From Cliona cf. orientalis (lineage: Eukaryota; Porifera; Demospongiae; Clionaida; Clionaidae): a stretch of DNA of 64,000 nt. The stretch is from contig OZ005707.1 of NCBI GenBank assembly GCA_963930775.1, positions 2,170,001 to 2,234,000 of the forward strand, written 5' to 3'. Shown one piece after another: positions 32,696 to 46,100 of this stretch. The translations under genes and the position numbers were made by a program. Below the pieces are notes generated by a model that saw nothing but the letters and a program-made list of their open reading frames with translations, had not been told where the DNA came from and searched no databases. The first letter of the stretch is position 1. Each line of letters begins with the position of its first letter.

Positions 32696-34496
32696 ATACA
32701 ACTATGCCAGTAATGTGTAGAGCTAGTGTTAACTGTGCTGGTGGATCAGGTGATGATCTAGGTGTAATGACACTGGGAAAATGCTGTGCATGTGTGAACA
32801 ATGCAAGAGGTCTGGCCTACAATCCCATTGGCAGTGAGCGTTGTGTGGCTTGTGTTGGTGAGTTCTAGCATGTCTTCTTGGAAGCTTGGTGTAAAATTAA
32901 TTTTAATACTGAATCATTCTCATAATTCAGTTGTTGGATTTCTCAATGCCTCATTCTCTGGCCCGGAGCAGGGACCTGGTCACTTTGTGCCCGTGGGCTA
33001 CCTGAAAGGTGGAACAGTAGCTGGACAAAATTTGGTGTTCAATGTCGGAAATATTCCAGGCACTGCAAGTGAGAATAATTAATGGTACATCTGCTAATGA
33101 TTTGATGAAGCTTCAATTACAGGAGAAGGTTCCCAGTTTGATTATACAGTGAATACTGGAACAACGAGGGCTTTAGCTAATGGCCAAATTTCGATTGTGG
33201 TGTTCACCTTCCGTATGGATTCTATTGCTCAAGAACCCAACGAGACATTCACTCTTACACTGGATCCAGTTATTCAACCAAATCCAAGAGAGGGATTATT
33301 TTTTCAAAGTACCCTGCAAGTGACAATTGTGGATAGTGACGGTAAGAACTTAATAATAATAATATCACTAACTACAAGCTAGCGTTCGGTGGACAAATTA
33401 TTTATCCAAAACTGGTATTTGGAGAGAGATAGTTAGGCCTCCTCAGTGATCTGAAATAAAAGTATTCTCTTTCAACCATGCAGTTGTTAGTTTATCATTC
33501 AATGAAGATAGCTACCGAACTAATGAAGGTGACTCTGGTGGTGCTCTCTCCTCCTTACCTGTCTTAGTCCTCAAGAATGCTCGCATTGCTTCTCGAGTTG
33601 AACTAGCAGTTGTACCTTTAACAGTTGATGAAGCTAGAGTCACTTCTCTTCCCCTTCCTACGAATATCCCTATTGATAATCTGCAGTCTCCACCATTTGC
33701 AAGTATGAAAAAAATTATAATACTATAATATTATGGATGTCATAAAATGCTATCTATAGATTCAAATGACTACAATAGCAGTAGAATCACCGTTATTTTT
33801 GAGCCTGATGAGGATGGAGAGGTCAATGAAATGAGTGCTCCTATTTTTATTACTGATGATGCTATCAATGAAGCAACAGAACAAGTGTTTGTTGCAGAGC
33901 TGATACTCGTGAGCAGTTTAGACTCAGCCACAGTTGATCTCACTATACGACCATCAACTCTGTGCAGGATCATTGATAATGATTGTAAGTTAATATAAAC
34001 AATATTGGTATATCACATTATATTATTGATTCCACTATCATAATAATAGTGATCAGAATTGGATTTGAGCTGCCTGGCTACACATACACAGAGCCACAGT
34101 TTGATGAATTCGTAGATCAAAATTATGTGTCGCCAACTGGTCAACCTGAAAATGGACCTATCTTTTTGATCAAAGAAAACAATGTAACTTCAGAACAGAC
34201 TTTCCTAGTTGCTTTCCAAGTCACAGATTCAGCTCCTTCTGGCACTCAATCAGCTACGATTGATCAAGATTATCGTTTTGCAGGGGAAGGTAAACTGAAT
34301 TTTTTCCCCCAATCAACAGAGGATTCCTTTTCAATTTGAGTTACGTGCTGATACTCTCCCTGAAGGAACTGAAGCATTTCAGGCTAGTGTATCTCCTGAA
34401 GATACTCGACCTACTTTTGGTGGATTGGTGGAGCAATTTCCAAATCCTGAATTCTTGGCAACTGAAGTATTCATTGTCATTAAAGATGATGACTAG
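32696..34496 (+). pseudogene. Locus B 3' block: cysteine module plus Calx-beta exons without its own signal exon
   Basis: Exons 32696-32857 (CRASVNCAGGSGDDLGV..CC..GLAY..CVACV), 32931-33068, 33123-33341, 33484-33702, 33760-33984 and 34050-34496 correspond one to one with the 5' parts of loci D and E. There is no MELIS-type signal exon upstream, so it can be translated only as a continuation of locus B or is a headless duplicate. The last exon is shifted near 34305 (a T/C homopolymer, AATTTTTTCCCCC). It also ends GATGATGACTAG, where relatives have GATGATGACC followed by a GTAAG donor, so the splice donor is gone. Confidence 0.7.
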
Positions 34497-34769
34497 TTTA
34501 CAATAATATACTTGCAGTTTTTACCGTGTTGCATGCCAGGCTAACTTCTTATTTACACATTGCCATAATCATTAATTTTGTTGTTGATTGTCACTTCATC
34601 GTCTCCGTCATCTCCTATTTTGAGATTGTTTCACTTAAATAGATGTCCCAAAGTAGGCAATGGAATAATTGGAGAGTAATAAACAATGAAGAATTACATA
34701 TAATATTATGCTATTATTATGGTTCATGATGGATGCACTCTAAAATTATTATAGTGCATTGAATTACAG

Positions 34770-37700
34770 TTGAGCCTTCGTGTAGAGCTAGTGCTAACTG
34801 TGCTGGTGGATCAGGTGATAATCTAGGTGTGATAACACTGAGAGAATGCTGCATGGATATCGATAACTCAAGAGGTCTGGCCTATATCTCCAGTGATGGA
34901 AGTTGTACACCTTGCATTGGTAAGTAGCATAATAATAATATTATGATGATATCACTTTAGTGTATATGACATAATATTATTATAATAATAATATTGTTAT
35001 ACAGTTGTTGGATTCCTCAATGCCTCATTCTCTGGCCCGGAACAGGAACCTGGTCACTCTATGCCAGTGGGCTACCTGAAAGGTGGTACAATAACTGGAC
35101 AAAACTTGGTGTTTGATGTCAGAGATACACCAGGCACTGTAAGTGAGTTTACTACAAGGTGACTATCAATTCTTGTGATTAGTAGTATTAATTGTCCTAG
35201 GAGAAGGTTCCCAGTTTGTTTATACAGTAGGCACTTTGAGAGCGGGGGTTTCATCTAATGGTCAGATTTCGAACGTGATCGATGGTCACCTTCCGTGTGG
35301 ACGCTATTGCTCAAGAACCCAACGAGACATTCACACTTGTACTAGATCCAGTTGTTGCACCAACTCCAAGAGAGGGGTTGTTCTTTCAGGAAACCGTTCA
35401 AGTGACAATTGTGGACAGTGACCGTAAGGATGAATTACTTGATCAAATCACTCACAATGATGTAAATCAATTTTTGGGGCTGCCATACTGTGACATCTGA
35501 TAGCCGTAGCTGTAACAATTTTTCATATCTTTTCTCTTTCTATATAATGGTTGTTGAGGTCTCCTTCACTGAACCTGACTATCGAGCCAACGAGCCTGAC
35601 TAGCTCATCTAATCCTGCCACATTCCTACCTGTTTTAGTATCCAAGTCTACACGAATTGCTTCTCGAGTTGAACTAGTGGTTGTTCCTTTAACAGTTGAT
35701 GAAGCTATAGCCACATCTCTTCCCCTTCCTCCAAATATCCCTCAAAATGATCCTCAATCTCCACCATTTGCAAGTAAGAGAAATGTTGGGTACATAATTA
35801 TAATGATAATATCATAATTACAATTAGCTTTGGCTGACTTTAACAGCACTAACATCACCCTTGTCTTTGAGCCTGATGAGGATGGAGAGATCAATGAAAA
35901 GAGTGCTCCTATTTTCGTTACTGATGATGCTATCAATGAAGCAACAGAACAAGTGTTTGTTGCAGAGCTGATATTTGTGAGCAGTTTAGACCCTGCCACA
36001 GCTGATCTCTCTCTATGACCATCAACTCTGTGCAGGATCATTGATAATGATTGTAAGTTTGAATCAGAGTGTTATATTACTGCTATGAGACCAACCTATT
36101 ATATTGTATCTTTGATACTACTATATTATATTATAGCAATCAGGATTGGATTTAAGTTGCCTGGCTACACATACACAGAGACACAATTTGATGAATTCAT
36201 AGATGAGTTTTATGTGTCACCAACTGGTCAATCTGAAAATGGACCTATCTTTTTGATCAAAGAAGATAATGTAACTTCAGAACAGACTTTCCTAGATTCT
36301 TTCCAAGTCACAGATTCAGCTCCTTCTGGCACTCAGTCAGCTACAATTGATCAAGATTATCGTTTTGCAGGACCTCGTCAAATAAGTCAAACTGAAAATT
36401 TTTTCCCCTCCCAACAGAGGATTCCTTTTTCATTTGAGATACGTGCTGATACTTTCCCTGAAGGAACTGAAGCATTTCAGGCTAGTGTATCTCCCAAAGA
36501 TACTCGAGACATTGGTGGTGGGATAGTGGAGCAGTTTTCAACTTTCCTAAATCCTTTAACTTTGAGATCTGCAGTCTTCATTACCATTTTAGACAATGAT
36601 CGTAAGTTAATTATAAACACATTCAATTTCATTATAATATGTTGTTATTCATTTCTGTTTAGCCATAATCGTTGGATTTACTAACACAAGCTATGTGGTT
36701 GATGAAGATATTGGAACTCTGCAGGTTGATGTCCGAGTTCTCAATCCTCCTGATGATCAGCCTTTACCAGCTTCTGTAGATATTGTCATTCAATCAGTGT
36801 CTGGATCAGCAAGCAAGTTAACAGAGCCAGTGTATCTTAAAGTATCGATGTTGTATATTCATTAGCTGGAGGAAGAGACTATCAAGAGATTCGTGCAAAT
36901 TTCTTGGATACATTCCTGACCTTTGATGATGCAGTTCGTCAACATTCATTCCCTGTAACTATCATAAATGATCCATTATTTGAGCCTGATGTGGAAGACT
37001 TTGCATTAGAGCTGAGATTTGATCCATTTGCACTTGAAATACCTGCAAATGTGATACTCAATCCAAATGTTTCCACAGAGATCATAGTTTTGGTAAGAGC
37101 TGAAACAAATTATAATAATAATATTAGCTATTATCCCGTGCAGCTGTTGTGATTGGTTTCCTGAACACTTCCTACACTGTGAATGAGAATGATGGAGTAG
37201 CAAATATCCAGATTGGAGTGATCCGAGGCTCACTAGAGAGACCAATTAATGTGCAGTTCTCTCTTAATGCTATATCTGCTGCTGGTAAATTGCATGACAC
37301 TAGCTTAACTATGCATAATGATGACATTGTGTGTTCTTTACTTGTTCAGCTCCACCAGATTATACATCAGATTCTGTTCCTCAAGCTTTGGTTTTCTCTA
37401 ACTCCTCAAGAGTTCAAACTGTACTAGTACCAATTATGAATGACTTGATCTTTGAACTAAGTGAAGTGTTTACAGCATCACTTGCACTGGAGATTTCCAA
37501 TGATCATGTAAAGCTCGCTCCTGACTCAGTCTCTGTTACAATCACTGATGATGATGGTATTTAGCCTATAATAATAATAATACCATATTAACATAATTTA
37601 ATTGCATTGTATGTAGAGGTTGTGTTTGGGCTCAATGCTACGGAGTATGAGGTACATGAGGGTGATGGATCTGTCATGATTGAAGTGATCTTTATTCAAG

Positions 37701-38857
37701 GAATTCCTGGTGACTATCAGCCAGTAGTTCTCATATCAACACACAATGGGACAGCAACAGGTTAGAAGATCTTTTACAAACGAGGCAAAAATATTATGTT
37801 TGATAGTTTCCTGCAGAAGGGAGAGATTTTTCTGCCATAGTGTCTTCAAAGATTACTTTTACAGCTGTCAACCGAATTGAACAATTATCCATGACTATAA
37901 TTTCTACCAACTCCACTGAGAGCAGCGAGGAGTTCACCGTCTTACTGGATAGGGTCATGTTAGTACACTCAAACACCAGAGCCATGGTAAATGTTTCCGA
38001 TCAAGAAAGTGCTCGCCTCATACTGAGTCCTAGGATAGCAAATGTTACTATCTTAGATGATAATGGTAAGTTACAATAATCAAAGTCACTAATTTTTATG
38101 CAATACTGTAAACCTTAGTGGCAGTGATTGGCTTTCTGAACTCTAATCTTACTGTCCCCGGAGAGAAAAACACACTTAATTTCACTATTGGAGTTTTGCA
38201 GGGCTATCTAGACACAGTGGTGACTGTTTTGTTCACAACTGAAGCATCAAGCGCAAAAGGTAACTAGTATGATAGAGTATTCAGTTTTTTTAGAATAATT
38301 ATGTCCATTACAGCTGGTTCGGACTACATAGAAACCTCTGAAGTCCTCAGTTTCACCAGAGATTCTGTGCAGCATGTATCTGTTCACATCATTGATATCG
38401 ACAACTCTGAACATCCAAAGACATTTTTGGGGCTTTTGAGCAATGCTAGTGCTGATGGCATGGCGATCCCACCCAACATTCACCTGGAACCTACGAGAGC
38501 CACTGCCACCATCATCATCTAATGATAAAATAAATCTAGAGCATAACAGCCTTACCAGCACAGTGCCAGCAGTGGTGCTAGTATGCATCATTTTGCCTTC
38601 AATTTTGATAACGCCTATTGTGGTAGTGATATGCCTCCTATTCAAGAAGGGCAAAAAGAAGAAGCAGTTACCGGAACATGACTACGAGATACGTCTTACC
38701 TCCACCAAGTGCTCTTCCCTCCCTCTCGGAGGCCACTAACCTTGATTATGATGAAGTTAAGGCAACCGGTAATGCTCAGTTTGAGCTCACAAAAAATACA
38801 GCCTACAGTTCCTTCAAGCAACCATCAGTGGCTGAGACTACCCTAAGCACTGATTAA
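34770..38857 (+). pseudogene. Locus C: Calx-beta receptor pseudogene
   Basis: Order as in locus E, without a signal exon: cysteine module 34770-34919, then 35005-35142, 35201-35423, about 35550-35772, 35828-36052, 36137-36601, 36663-about 36812, 36866-37092, 37144-37284, 37350-37556, 37617-37760, 37817-38065, 38119-38259, 38314-38522 and TM/tail 38548-38857. Lesions: 4 extra bases near 35276; lost acceptor before 35550; TAG insertion near 35614; TGA at 36016-36018 (relatives have CGA); donor changed near 36815; 37092 end out of phase; TAA at 38520-38522; one extra base in the tail near 38685. Several intermediate exons are intact, so decay is recent relative to the duplication. Confidence 0.8.
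38548..38857 (+). pseudogene. Locus C transmembrane and tail exon, frameshifted
   Basis: TVPAVVLVCIILPSILITPI..VVICLLFKKGKKKKQLPEHDY is followed by one extra base. After it the second frame gives PPSALPSLSEATNLDYDEV and ELTKNTAYSSFKQP, ending TAA at 38855-38857. The match to locus A at nucleotide level is close, including KKGKKK, which confirms that A was split by insertion. Confidence 0.8.
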
Positions 38858-39299
38858 TCTCCAGCTGACTCATGAGCTGAAGCTTGTGATACACTGACAA
38901 AAATTCTAGTCTGTCTAATTGAACAACTAATTGAAGTCAGTTAATAAAATTAATTTTATTGTGAATAGACAATAATTTTTACTGCTTACAGCATGAGAGA
39001 CGTTGCCACTTAACTTGAATTGCCTCATGGATTACCTCATAATAATTACACAATAGGTTTTGTCATAATTGCCTAATAATCACAGAAAAGAATAATTGTT
39101 CCTATAATAATAGTCGTCTATATCAGTAGCTGGTCAACTAATCAAGGTTGTTTAGTTATTTCTCTACTTCTAAGACTGAAAATGTGGCATAATAATTTAT
39201 TATGCTAGAACAAATAAAAGGGCACTCAGAGAAGATTTACTTTACGCTAATTATATCATACTGTTGATATAATAAAGTTATGTTTATCACACACAAACA

Positions 39300-39635
39300 T
39301 GCTGGAATGATAATAATTTATTAATTATGGGAAGCTACTTGTAAACAACCCATCCAAATATGCACTATAGTCTTGCCACTATAATAATATTATTATTAAT
39401 CTCCATAAATATGCTATACTCAGCCCAGTTTTGTCCATGCACCAAATTTAGTGTTAATTAATACTGAACTGCAATACTTTTTCTTGGAACAAAGTCTCAG
39501 AACTTGAGTAGAAATCATATCCACACGAACTCTTTGTAAGCGAAGTTTCTTCTGATATTAAAACTGCTTCAACTATCAATAGTGGCTATTTTGCCACCCC
39601 ACTAGTCTCAACTAATGCCAAAGTTATGTTATGTA
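39300..39635 (+). promoter_or_regulatory. Upstream region of locus D, shared with locus E
   Basis: Segments such as CTTGTAAACAACC, CTCAGCCCAGTTTT and ACTGAACTGCAATA align in order with 42780-43100 before locus E, and more weakly with 7420-7640 before locus A. This supports duplication of whole genes with their promoters. No core promoter element stands out, and no NRF1-type palindrome is present here. Confidence 0.45.
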
Positions 39636-42612
39636 ATGGAGCTGATATCAACAATAGTGATAGTCTTTTCAGTAGGTGAGTTATATTAATAGAGTATCCA
39701 TGAGAGATCAGCTGCCCTTGAGTGCTACAAGTCTTAGTGCTTCATTGATTACATAATCTCTGCCAATTACAGTTGTTTCAGTGCGAGGTTGGGGACCAGT
39801 AGTGTGCAGAGCCAGTTTCAACTGTGCTGGTGGGCCAGGTGATGATCTAGGAGTGGCAGTGGATGGGGCAGGCTGCTGTCTGGTTATTTCAAATGCTATG
39901 GCCTATAGTTTCCAGGGCAGTGAGGACTGTATTGCTTGTGTTGGTGAGTTCTAGTAGGCCAGACCTTTTTGGATAATATTCCAGTGACTGTAATCTTTCT
40001 TTCTTCTCTTACATAAAAATTAATTCAGTTGTTGGATTCATCAACACCTCATTCTCTGGTCTGGAGCAGGAAACTGGTCACTCTGTGCCAGTGGGCTACC
40101 TGAAAGGTGGTACAATTGCTGTACAAAACTTGGTGTTCGATGTCAGAAGTACACCAGGCACCGCAAGTGAGTTCACTGTCTGTTCTGATTATTAAATTTT
40201 ATGAACAATCAATATAATATTGCAGGAGAGGGTTCCCAGTTTGATTATACAGTGAATACTTTGAGAGCGAGGGCTTTAGCTAATGGCCAAATTTCAAATG
40301 TGGTGCTGACCTTCCGTGTGGATTATATTGCTCAAGAACCTAACGAGACATTCACTCTTACACTGGATCCGCTTGTTGCACCAAATCCAAGAGAGGGATT
40401 ATTTTTCCGGAATTCTATTGAAGTGTCAATTAGAGACCGTGACAGTAAAGAGAATTATTATACAGATTGATGTCAGAGCTATACTACTTGTGCATTCAAA
40501 GTTATAGCTAGAGTTAATGTTTAGTATGAACACATGCATAATAATAATAATGTAATACTGGTAGAATGGTATTTCATGATTGTCCTCTTTTCTTAACAGA
40601 TGTTGAATTCACCTTTACTGAAGATGATTTTCGAGCCAATGAGCCTGACTCATCTAATCCTGCCACATTCCTACCTGTTTTGGTGTCCAAGTCTATACGA
40701 ATTGCTTCTCGAGTTGAACTAGTGGTTGTTCCTTTAACAGTTGATGAAGCTAGAGCCTCATCTCTTCCCCTTCCTCCAAATATCCCTGATGATGATCAGC
40801 GGTCTCCACCCTTTGCAAGTAAGAGAAGTACTGGGTGTATAATAAAGTGACCATAATAATATTATTATCATAACTATGATAACATTTAGACTTTGCTGAC
40901 TTTAATAACACTAACATCACCCTTGTCTTTGAGCCTGATGAGGATGCAGAGGTCATTGAAAAGAGTGTTCTTATTTTTGTTACTGATGATGCTATCAATG
41001 AAGCAATAGAACAAGTGTTTATTGCAGAGCTGATACTTGTGAGCAGTTCAGACTCTGCCATAGTTGATCTCACTAGAAGACCATCAACTCTGTGCAGGAT
41101 CGTTGATAACGATCGTAAGTTTAAATCAATACTGCTATGAGATCAACCTATCATATCATTGATACCACTATAGCAATCAGGATTGGATTTGAGCTGCCTG
41201 GCTACACATACACAGAGCCACAGTTTGATGAACTCATAGATCAAACTTATGTGTCACCAACTGGTCGACCTGAAAATGGACCTGTCTTTTTGCTCAAAGA
41301 AGATAATGTAATTTCAGAACAGACTTTTCTGGTTTCTTTCCAAGTCACAGATTCAGCTCATTTTGGCACTCAATCAGCTGCAGCTATTGATCAAGATTAT
41401 CGTTTTGCCGGACCTGGTCTAATAAGTGCAACTGAATTTTTTTCCCCTCCCAACAGAGAATTCCTTTTCCGTTTGAGTTGCGTGCTGATACTTTCCCTGA
41501 AGCAACTGAAGCATTTCAGGCTAATGTATCTCCAGAAAGTACTCGAGACATTGGTGGTGGGATAGTGGAGCAGTTTCCAACTTCCCTAAATCCTTCAATT
41601 TTGAGTTCTGAAATCTTCATTACCATTTTAGACAATGATCGTAAGTTATATTAAACTAATTGTAATATTTTTCATGTTATATACTATTCTTTCCTGTTTA
41701 GCTATTATTATTGGATTTACCAACACAAGCTACACTGTTAATGAAGATATTGGAACTCTGCAAGTTGATGTCCGAGTTCTCAATGTTCCTGATGAGCAAC
41801 CTCTACCATTTTCTGTAGAGCTTGTTATTCAGTCAGTGTCTGGATCAGCAAGTAAGTGAACAGAGCCAGTGTATCTCAAAATATTGATGTTGTATATTCA
41901 TTAGTTGGAGGAAGTGACTATCAAGAGATTATTGCACTAAACTTTGATGTATTCTTGACCTTCAATGATGCAAATCGTCAACGATCATTCAGTGTGACTA
42001 TCATAGATGATTCAGCTTTTGAGCTCAATGTTGAAGACTTCACATTAGAGCTGAGATTTGATCCATTTTCACTTGAGCCACCTTCAAATGTATTAATACT
42101 CTGTCCAAATATTTCAACCATTACAATCTTAGATGATGATGGTAAGATCGATATCTGAATAATTGTGTAGCTAATCATCAGCATTATCATTATAATACCC
42201 TATGCAGCTGTTGTGATTGGTTTCCTGAACACTTCCTACACTGTGAATGAGAATGATGGAGTAGCAGACATCCAGATTGGAGTGATCCGAGGCTCACTAG
42301 AGAGACCAGTGGCAGTCCGATTCTCAACTAATGCTGACTCTGCTTCTGGTAAATTGCATGAATTGAACATGTATACAAATTAAGTATGAAATTCTCCTCA
42401 TACAGATGGCAGTGACTACAGTGGCTTTGCTGGAATAGATTTTACATTTGATTCTGCCACCTTGACAGTCAATACTTCAGTTCCTCTCACAGATGATGCA
42501 ATATTTGAGCTGACTGAGCAGTTTGGTGCCAGCCTTGTTTTCCCTGGAGCTCCACCTCCCAGGGTAACCTTGGAACCAGACGCTGCACAAGTCACCATAC
42601 TGGATGATGATG
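39636..42612 (+). pseudogene. Locus D: 3'-truncated Calx-beta gene
   Basis: Exons 39636-39675 (signal peptide, MELISTIVIVFSV), 39773-39943 (cysteine module), 40029-40166, 40226-40444, 40600-40818, 40890-41114, 41174-41640, 41702-41851, 41905-42141, 42208-42348 and 42406-42612. All are phase 1 and multiples of three except 41174-41640 (467 nt), which has one T too few in a T run near 41440. No transmembrane or tail exon follows: after a GTCAGT donor the sequence becomes the upstream region of locus E. If the homopolymer is a sequencing error, the donor could splice to the E cysteine exon at 43249 (same phase) and make a D-E fusion. Otherwise it is a truncated paralogue. Confidence 0.7.
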
Positions 42613-43095
42613 GTCAGTGCTAGCTGAGAATATTATTGCATGTTTATAATCATTGTTTATGTTACAGTTACAACATCTTGATTGGGGTGCATACACAATG
42701 ATAAATTCAATAATTGCCGCTTAACATTACACATGCACAAACCTCAGGGCAGATTTGCTTATACTAACATAATGTCCTACTGCTGATGTAGCAGCGATAT
42801 GATTATCTACACAAACATAGTGGGCTCCTTGTAAACAACCTGTGCAGTGATTCAAGAATGGCAAAAGAAATAAACATGTGTAATTCCATAGATACACTCA
42901 GTCCAGTTTTTGTGTATCAAAATCAGTATTAAAACTGAACTGTAGCATTTTCTCTCAGGAACAAGATTTCAGGATTTGAGTGGGAATTGAACCCACATTC
43001 TCCAGAAGAGAAATTTCCTCTTCTGAGCATGAAACTATGTATAGGTGTCCACCAATTGATCTCAATTGATGCCAAATTTTACTGCATGGGTGCTT

Positions 43096-43182
43096 ATGCA
43101 ATGGAGCTGATGTCAACAATAGTGATATTCTGTTCAGTTGGTTAACAGAATATCACTATTATCGACATCAGCTCCATTGCAT
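43096..43182. repeat. Inverted duplication of the signal-peptide exon of locus E
   Basis: Left arm 43096-43134 (ATGCAATGGAGCTGATGTC..) and right arm 43144-43182 are inverted copies over 39 bp with two mismatches, separated by 9 bp (CAGTTGGTT). The left arm is the signal exon. The fold-back replaces the usual GTGAGT donor with GTTAAC. Such snap-back copies arise by template switching during replication or repair. Confidence 0.9.
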
Positions 43183-46100
43183 AGAGATCAAAGAGTGCTC
43201 CAAATCTTAGTGCACCACCAATTAACTACACACCTTTTAAATTTTTAGTTATGTCCATGCAAGGTCAGGTAGCATGTAGAGCCAGTTTCAATTGTGCTGG
43301 TGGGCCAGGTGATGATCTAGGAGTGGCAGTGGATGGGGCAGACTGCTGTCTGAGCAACCCAAGTACTATGGCCTATACTCCCCGGGCCAGTGATGACTGT
43401 TTTGCTTGTGTTGGTGAGTTCTTAGAATGCCATTCCCTCTAATTAGATGATTATTGTTTCATTCTCACAGTTGTTGGATTCCTCAATGCCTCATTCTCTG
43501 GAATGGAGCAGGGACCAGATCACTCTGTGCCAGTGGGCTATCTGAAAGGTGGTACAATAGCTGGACAAAACTTGGTGTTTGATATCAGAGATACACCAGG
43601 CACTGCAAGTGAGTTCACTGTACTATGATGCATTGAATTTTATGAATTGTCAATTGCAGGAGAGGGTTTCCAGTCTGATTATACAGTGAATAGTTCGAGA
43701 ACAAGGGCTTTAGCGAATGGCCAAGTTGCGACTGTTCTGCTAACCTTCCATATAGATTCTATTGCTCAAGAACCCAACGAGACATTCACTCTAACACTGG
43801 TTCCAGTTATTCAACCAAATCCAAGAGAGGGGTTGTTTTTCCAAGATTCCATTCAAGTGACAATCAGGGACAGTGACCGTAAAGAGAATACTATAAAATT
43901 TAATTACTTGTATTCATAGTTAGAGTTAAGATCTGGTTTAATTGGGAGTAAGAACACATGCATTTGATATTGATGTAATATTGGTAGAAATGGTATTCCA
44001 TGTCATCTCTTTCTTAACAGATGTTGAATTTGCCTTCACTGAAGACGATTTTCAAGCCAATGAACCTGACTCATCTAATCCCACCACATCCCTACCTGTT
44101 AAAGTGTCCAAGTCTGCACGAATTGCTTCTCGAGTTGAACTAGTGGTTGTTCCTTTAACAGTTCAGGACGCTAGAGCCTCATCTCTTCCCCTTCCTCCAA
44201 ATATCCCTGATGATGATCAGCGGTCTCCACCCTTTGCAAGTAAGAAAAACATCGGGTACATAATTATAGTGAGGACGAATAATTACTTCAATCTAGGTTT
44301 GGCTGACTTTAACAGCACTAACATCACCCTTGTCTTTGAGCCTGATAAAGATGGAGAGGTCAATCAAATGAGTGCTCCTATTTTTGTTACTGATGATGCT
44401 ATCAATGAAGCAACAGAACAAGTATTTGTTGCAGAGCTGATACTTGTGAGCAGTTTAGACTCAGCCACAGTTGATCTCACTATACGACCATCAGCTCTGT
44501 GCAGGATCATTGATAATGATCGTAAGTTTGAATATTATTATTATTATTATGTTATTGTATATTCTATGCACTATAGCAATCAGAATTGGATTTTTGCTAC
44601 CTAGCTACACATACATGGAGCCACAGTTTGATGAATTTATAGATGAGTTTTTTGTATCGCCAACTGGTCGACCTGAAAATGGACCTATCTTTTTGGCCAA
44701 AGAAAACAATGTAATTTCAGAACAGACTTTCCTAGTTTCTTTCCAAGTCACAGATTCAGCTCCTTCTGGCACTCAATCAGCTACGATTGATCAAGATTAT
44801 CGTTTTGCAGGGGAAGGTCAAACAAGTGCAACTGAATTTTTTTTCCCCAATCAACAGAGGATTCTTTTTCTATTTGAGTTACGTACAGACACTTTTCCTG
44901 AAGGAACTGAAGCATTTCAGGCTAGCGTAGCTTCCGAAGATACACGAGAATTTGTTGATGAGAATGGGATACTGAGGGTGGAAACTTTTCCAGCTTCCTT
45001 AAACCCTGAATCTTTGGCATCCGATATCTTTATTATGATCTTAGATGATGACCGTAAGCTGTAAATTCATAATAATAATATTATAATATTATTATCATCT
45101 TATCTTTCCTGTTTTATAGCTATTATCATTGGATTCACTGACACAAGCTACACTGTTGACGAAGGAATTGGAACTTTCCAAGTTGAGGTCCAAGTTTTCA
45201 GCCCTCCTGATGAGCAGCCTCTACAAGCTACTGTAGAGCTTGTCATTCAATCAGTGTCTGAATCAGCAAGTAAGTGAACAGAGCCAGTGTAACTCAAGTA
45301 TTGATGCTGAATATTCAAATTCACTAGTTGGAGGAAGTGACTATCGAGAGATTCGTGTAGATTTCTTTGATGTACTCCTAATCTTTGATAATGATAATCG
45401 CCAACATTCATTCGATGTGATTATTGAAGATGATTCATTGTTTGAGCGTGATGTTGAAGACTTCACATTAGAGCTGAGATTTGATCCATTTGCGTTTGAA
45501 CCACCTTCAAATGTAATACTCAGTCCAAATGTTTCCACAGTTGAAATCATAGATGATGATGGTAAGATTTGAATTACCTTTATTGTGTAACTACCATGAT
45601 CATCAGCATTATCATTATAATACCCTGTGCAGCTGTTGTGATTGGTTTCCTGAACACTTCCTACACTGTGAATGAGAATGATGGAATGGCAGACATCCAG
45701 ATTGGAGTGATCCGAGGCTCACTAGAGAGACCAGTGGCGGTCCGATTCTCAACTAATGCTAACTCTGCTTCTGGTAAATTGAACATGCACACAAGTTTAA
45801 CTGATAAGTATGAAAACTGCTTAAATTCTCCTCATACAGCTGCAGATGGCGGTGACTACAGTGGCTTTGCTGGAATAGATTTTACGTTTGATTCTATCAC
45901 CTTGACAGTTGATGCTTCAGTTCCCCTCATAGATGATACAGCATTTGAGCTGACTGAGCAGTTTGGTGCCAGCCTTGCTTTCCCTGGAGCTCCACCTCCC
46001 AGGGTAACCTTGGCACCAGACACTGCACAAGTCACCATACTGGATGATGATGGTCAGTGCTAGATGAAAATGTTACTGCTGGATTGATAATAATATGCAT

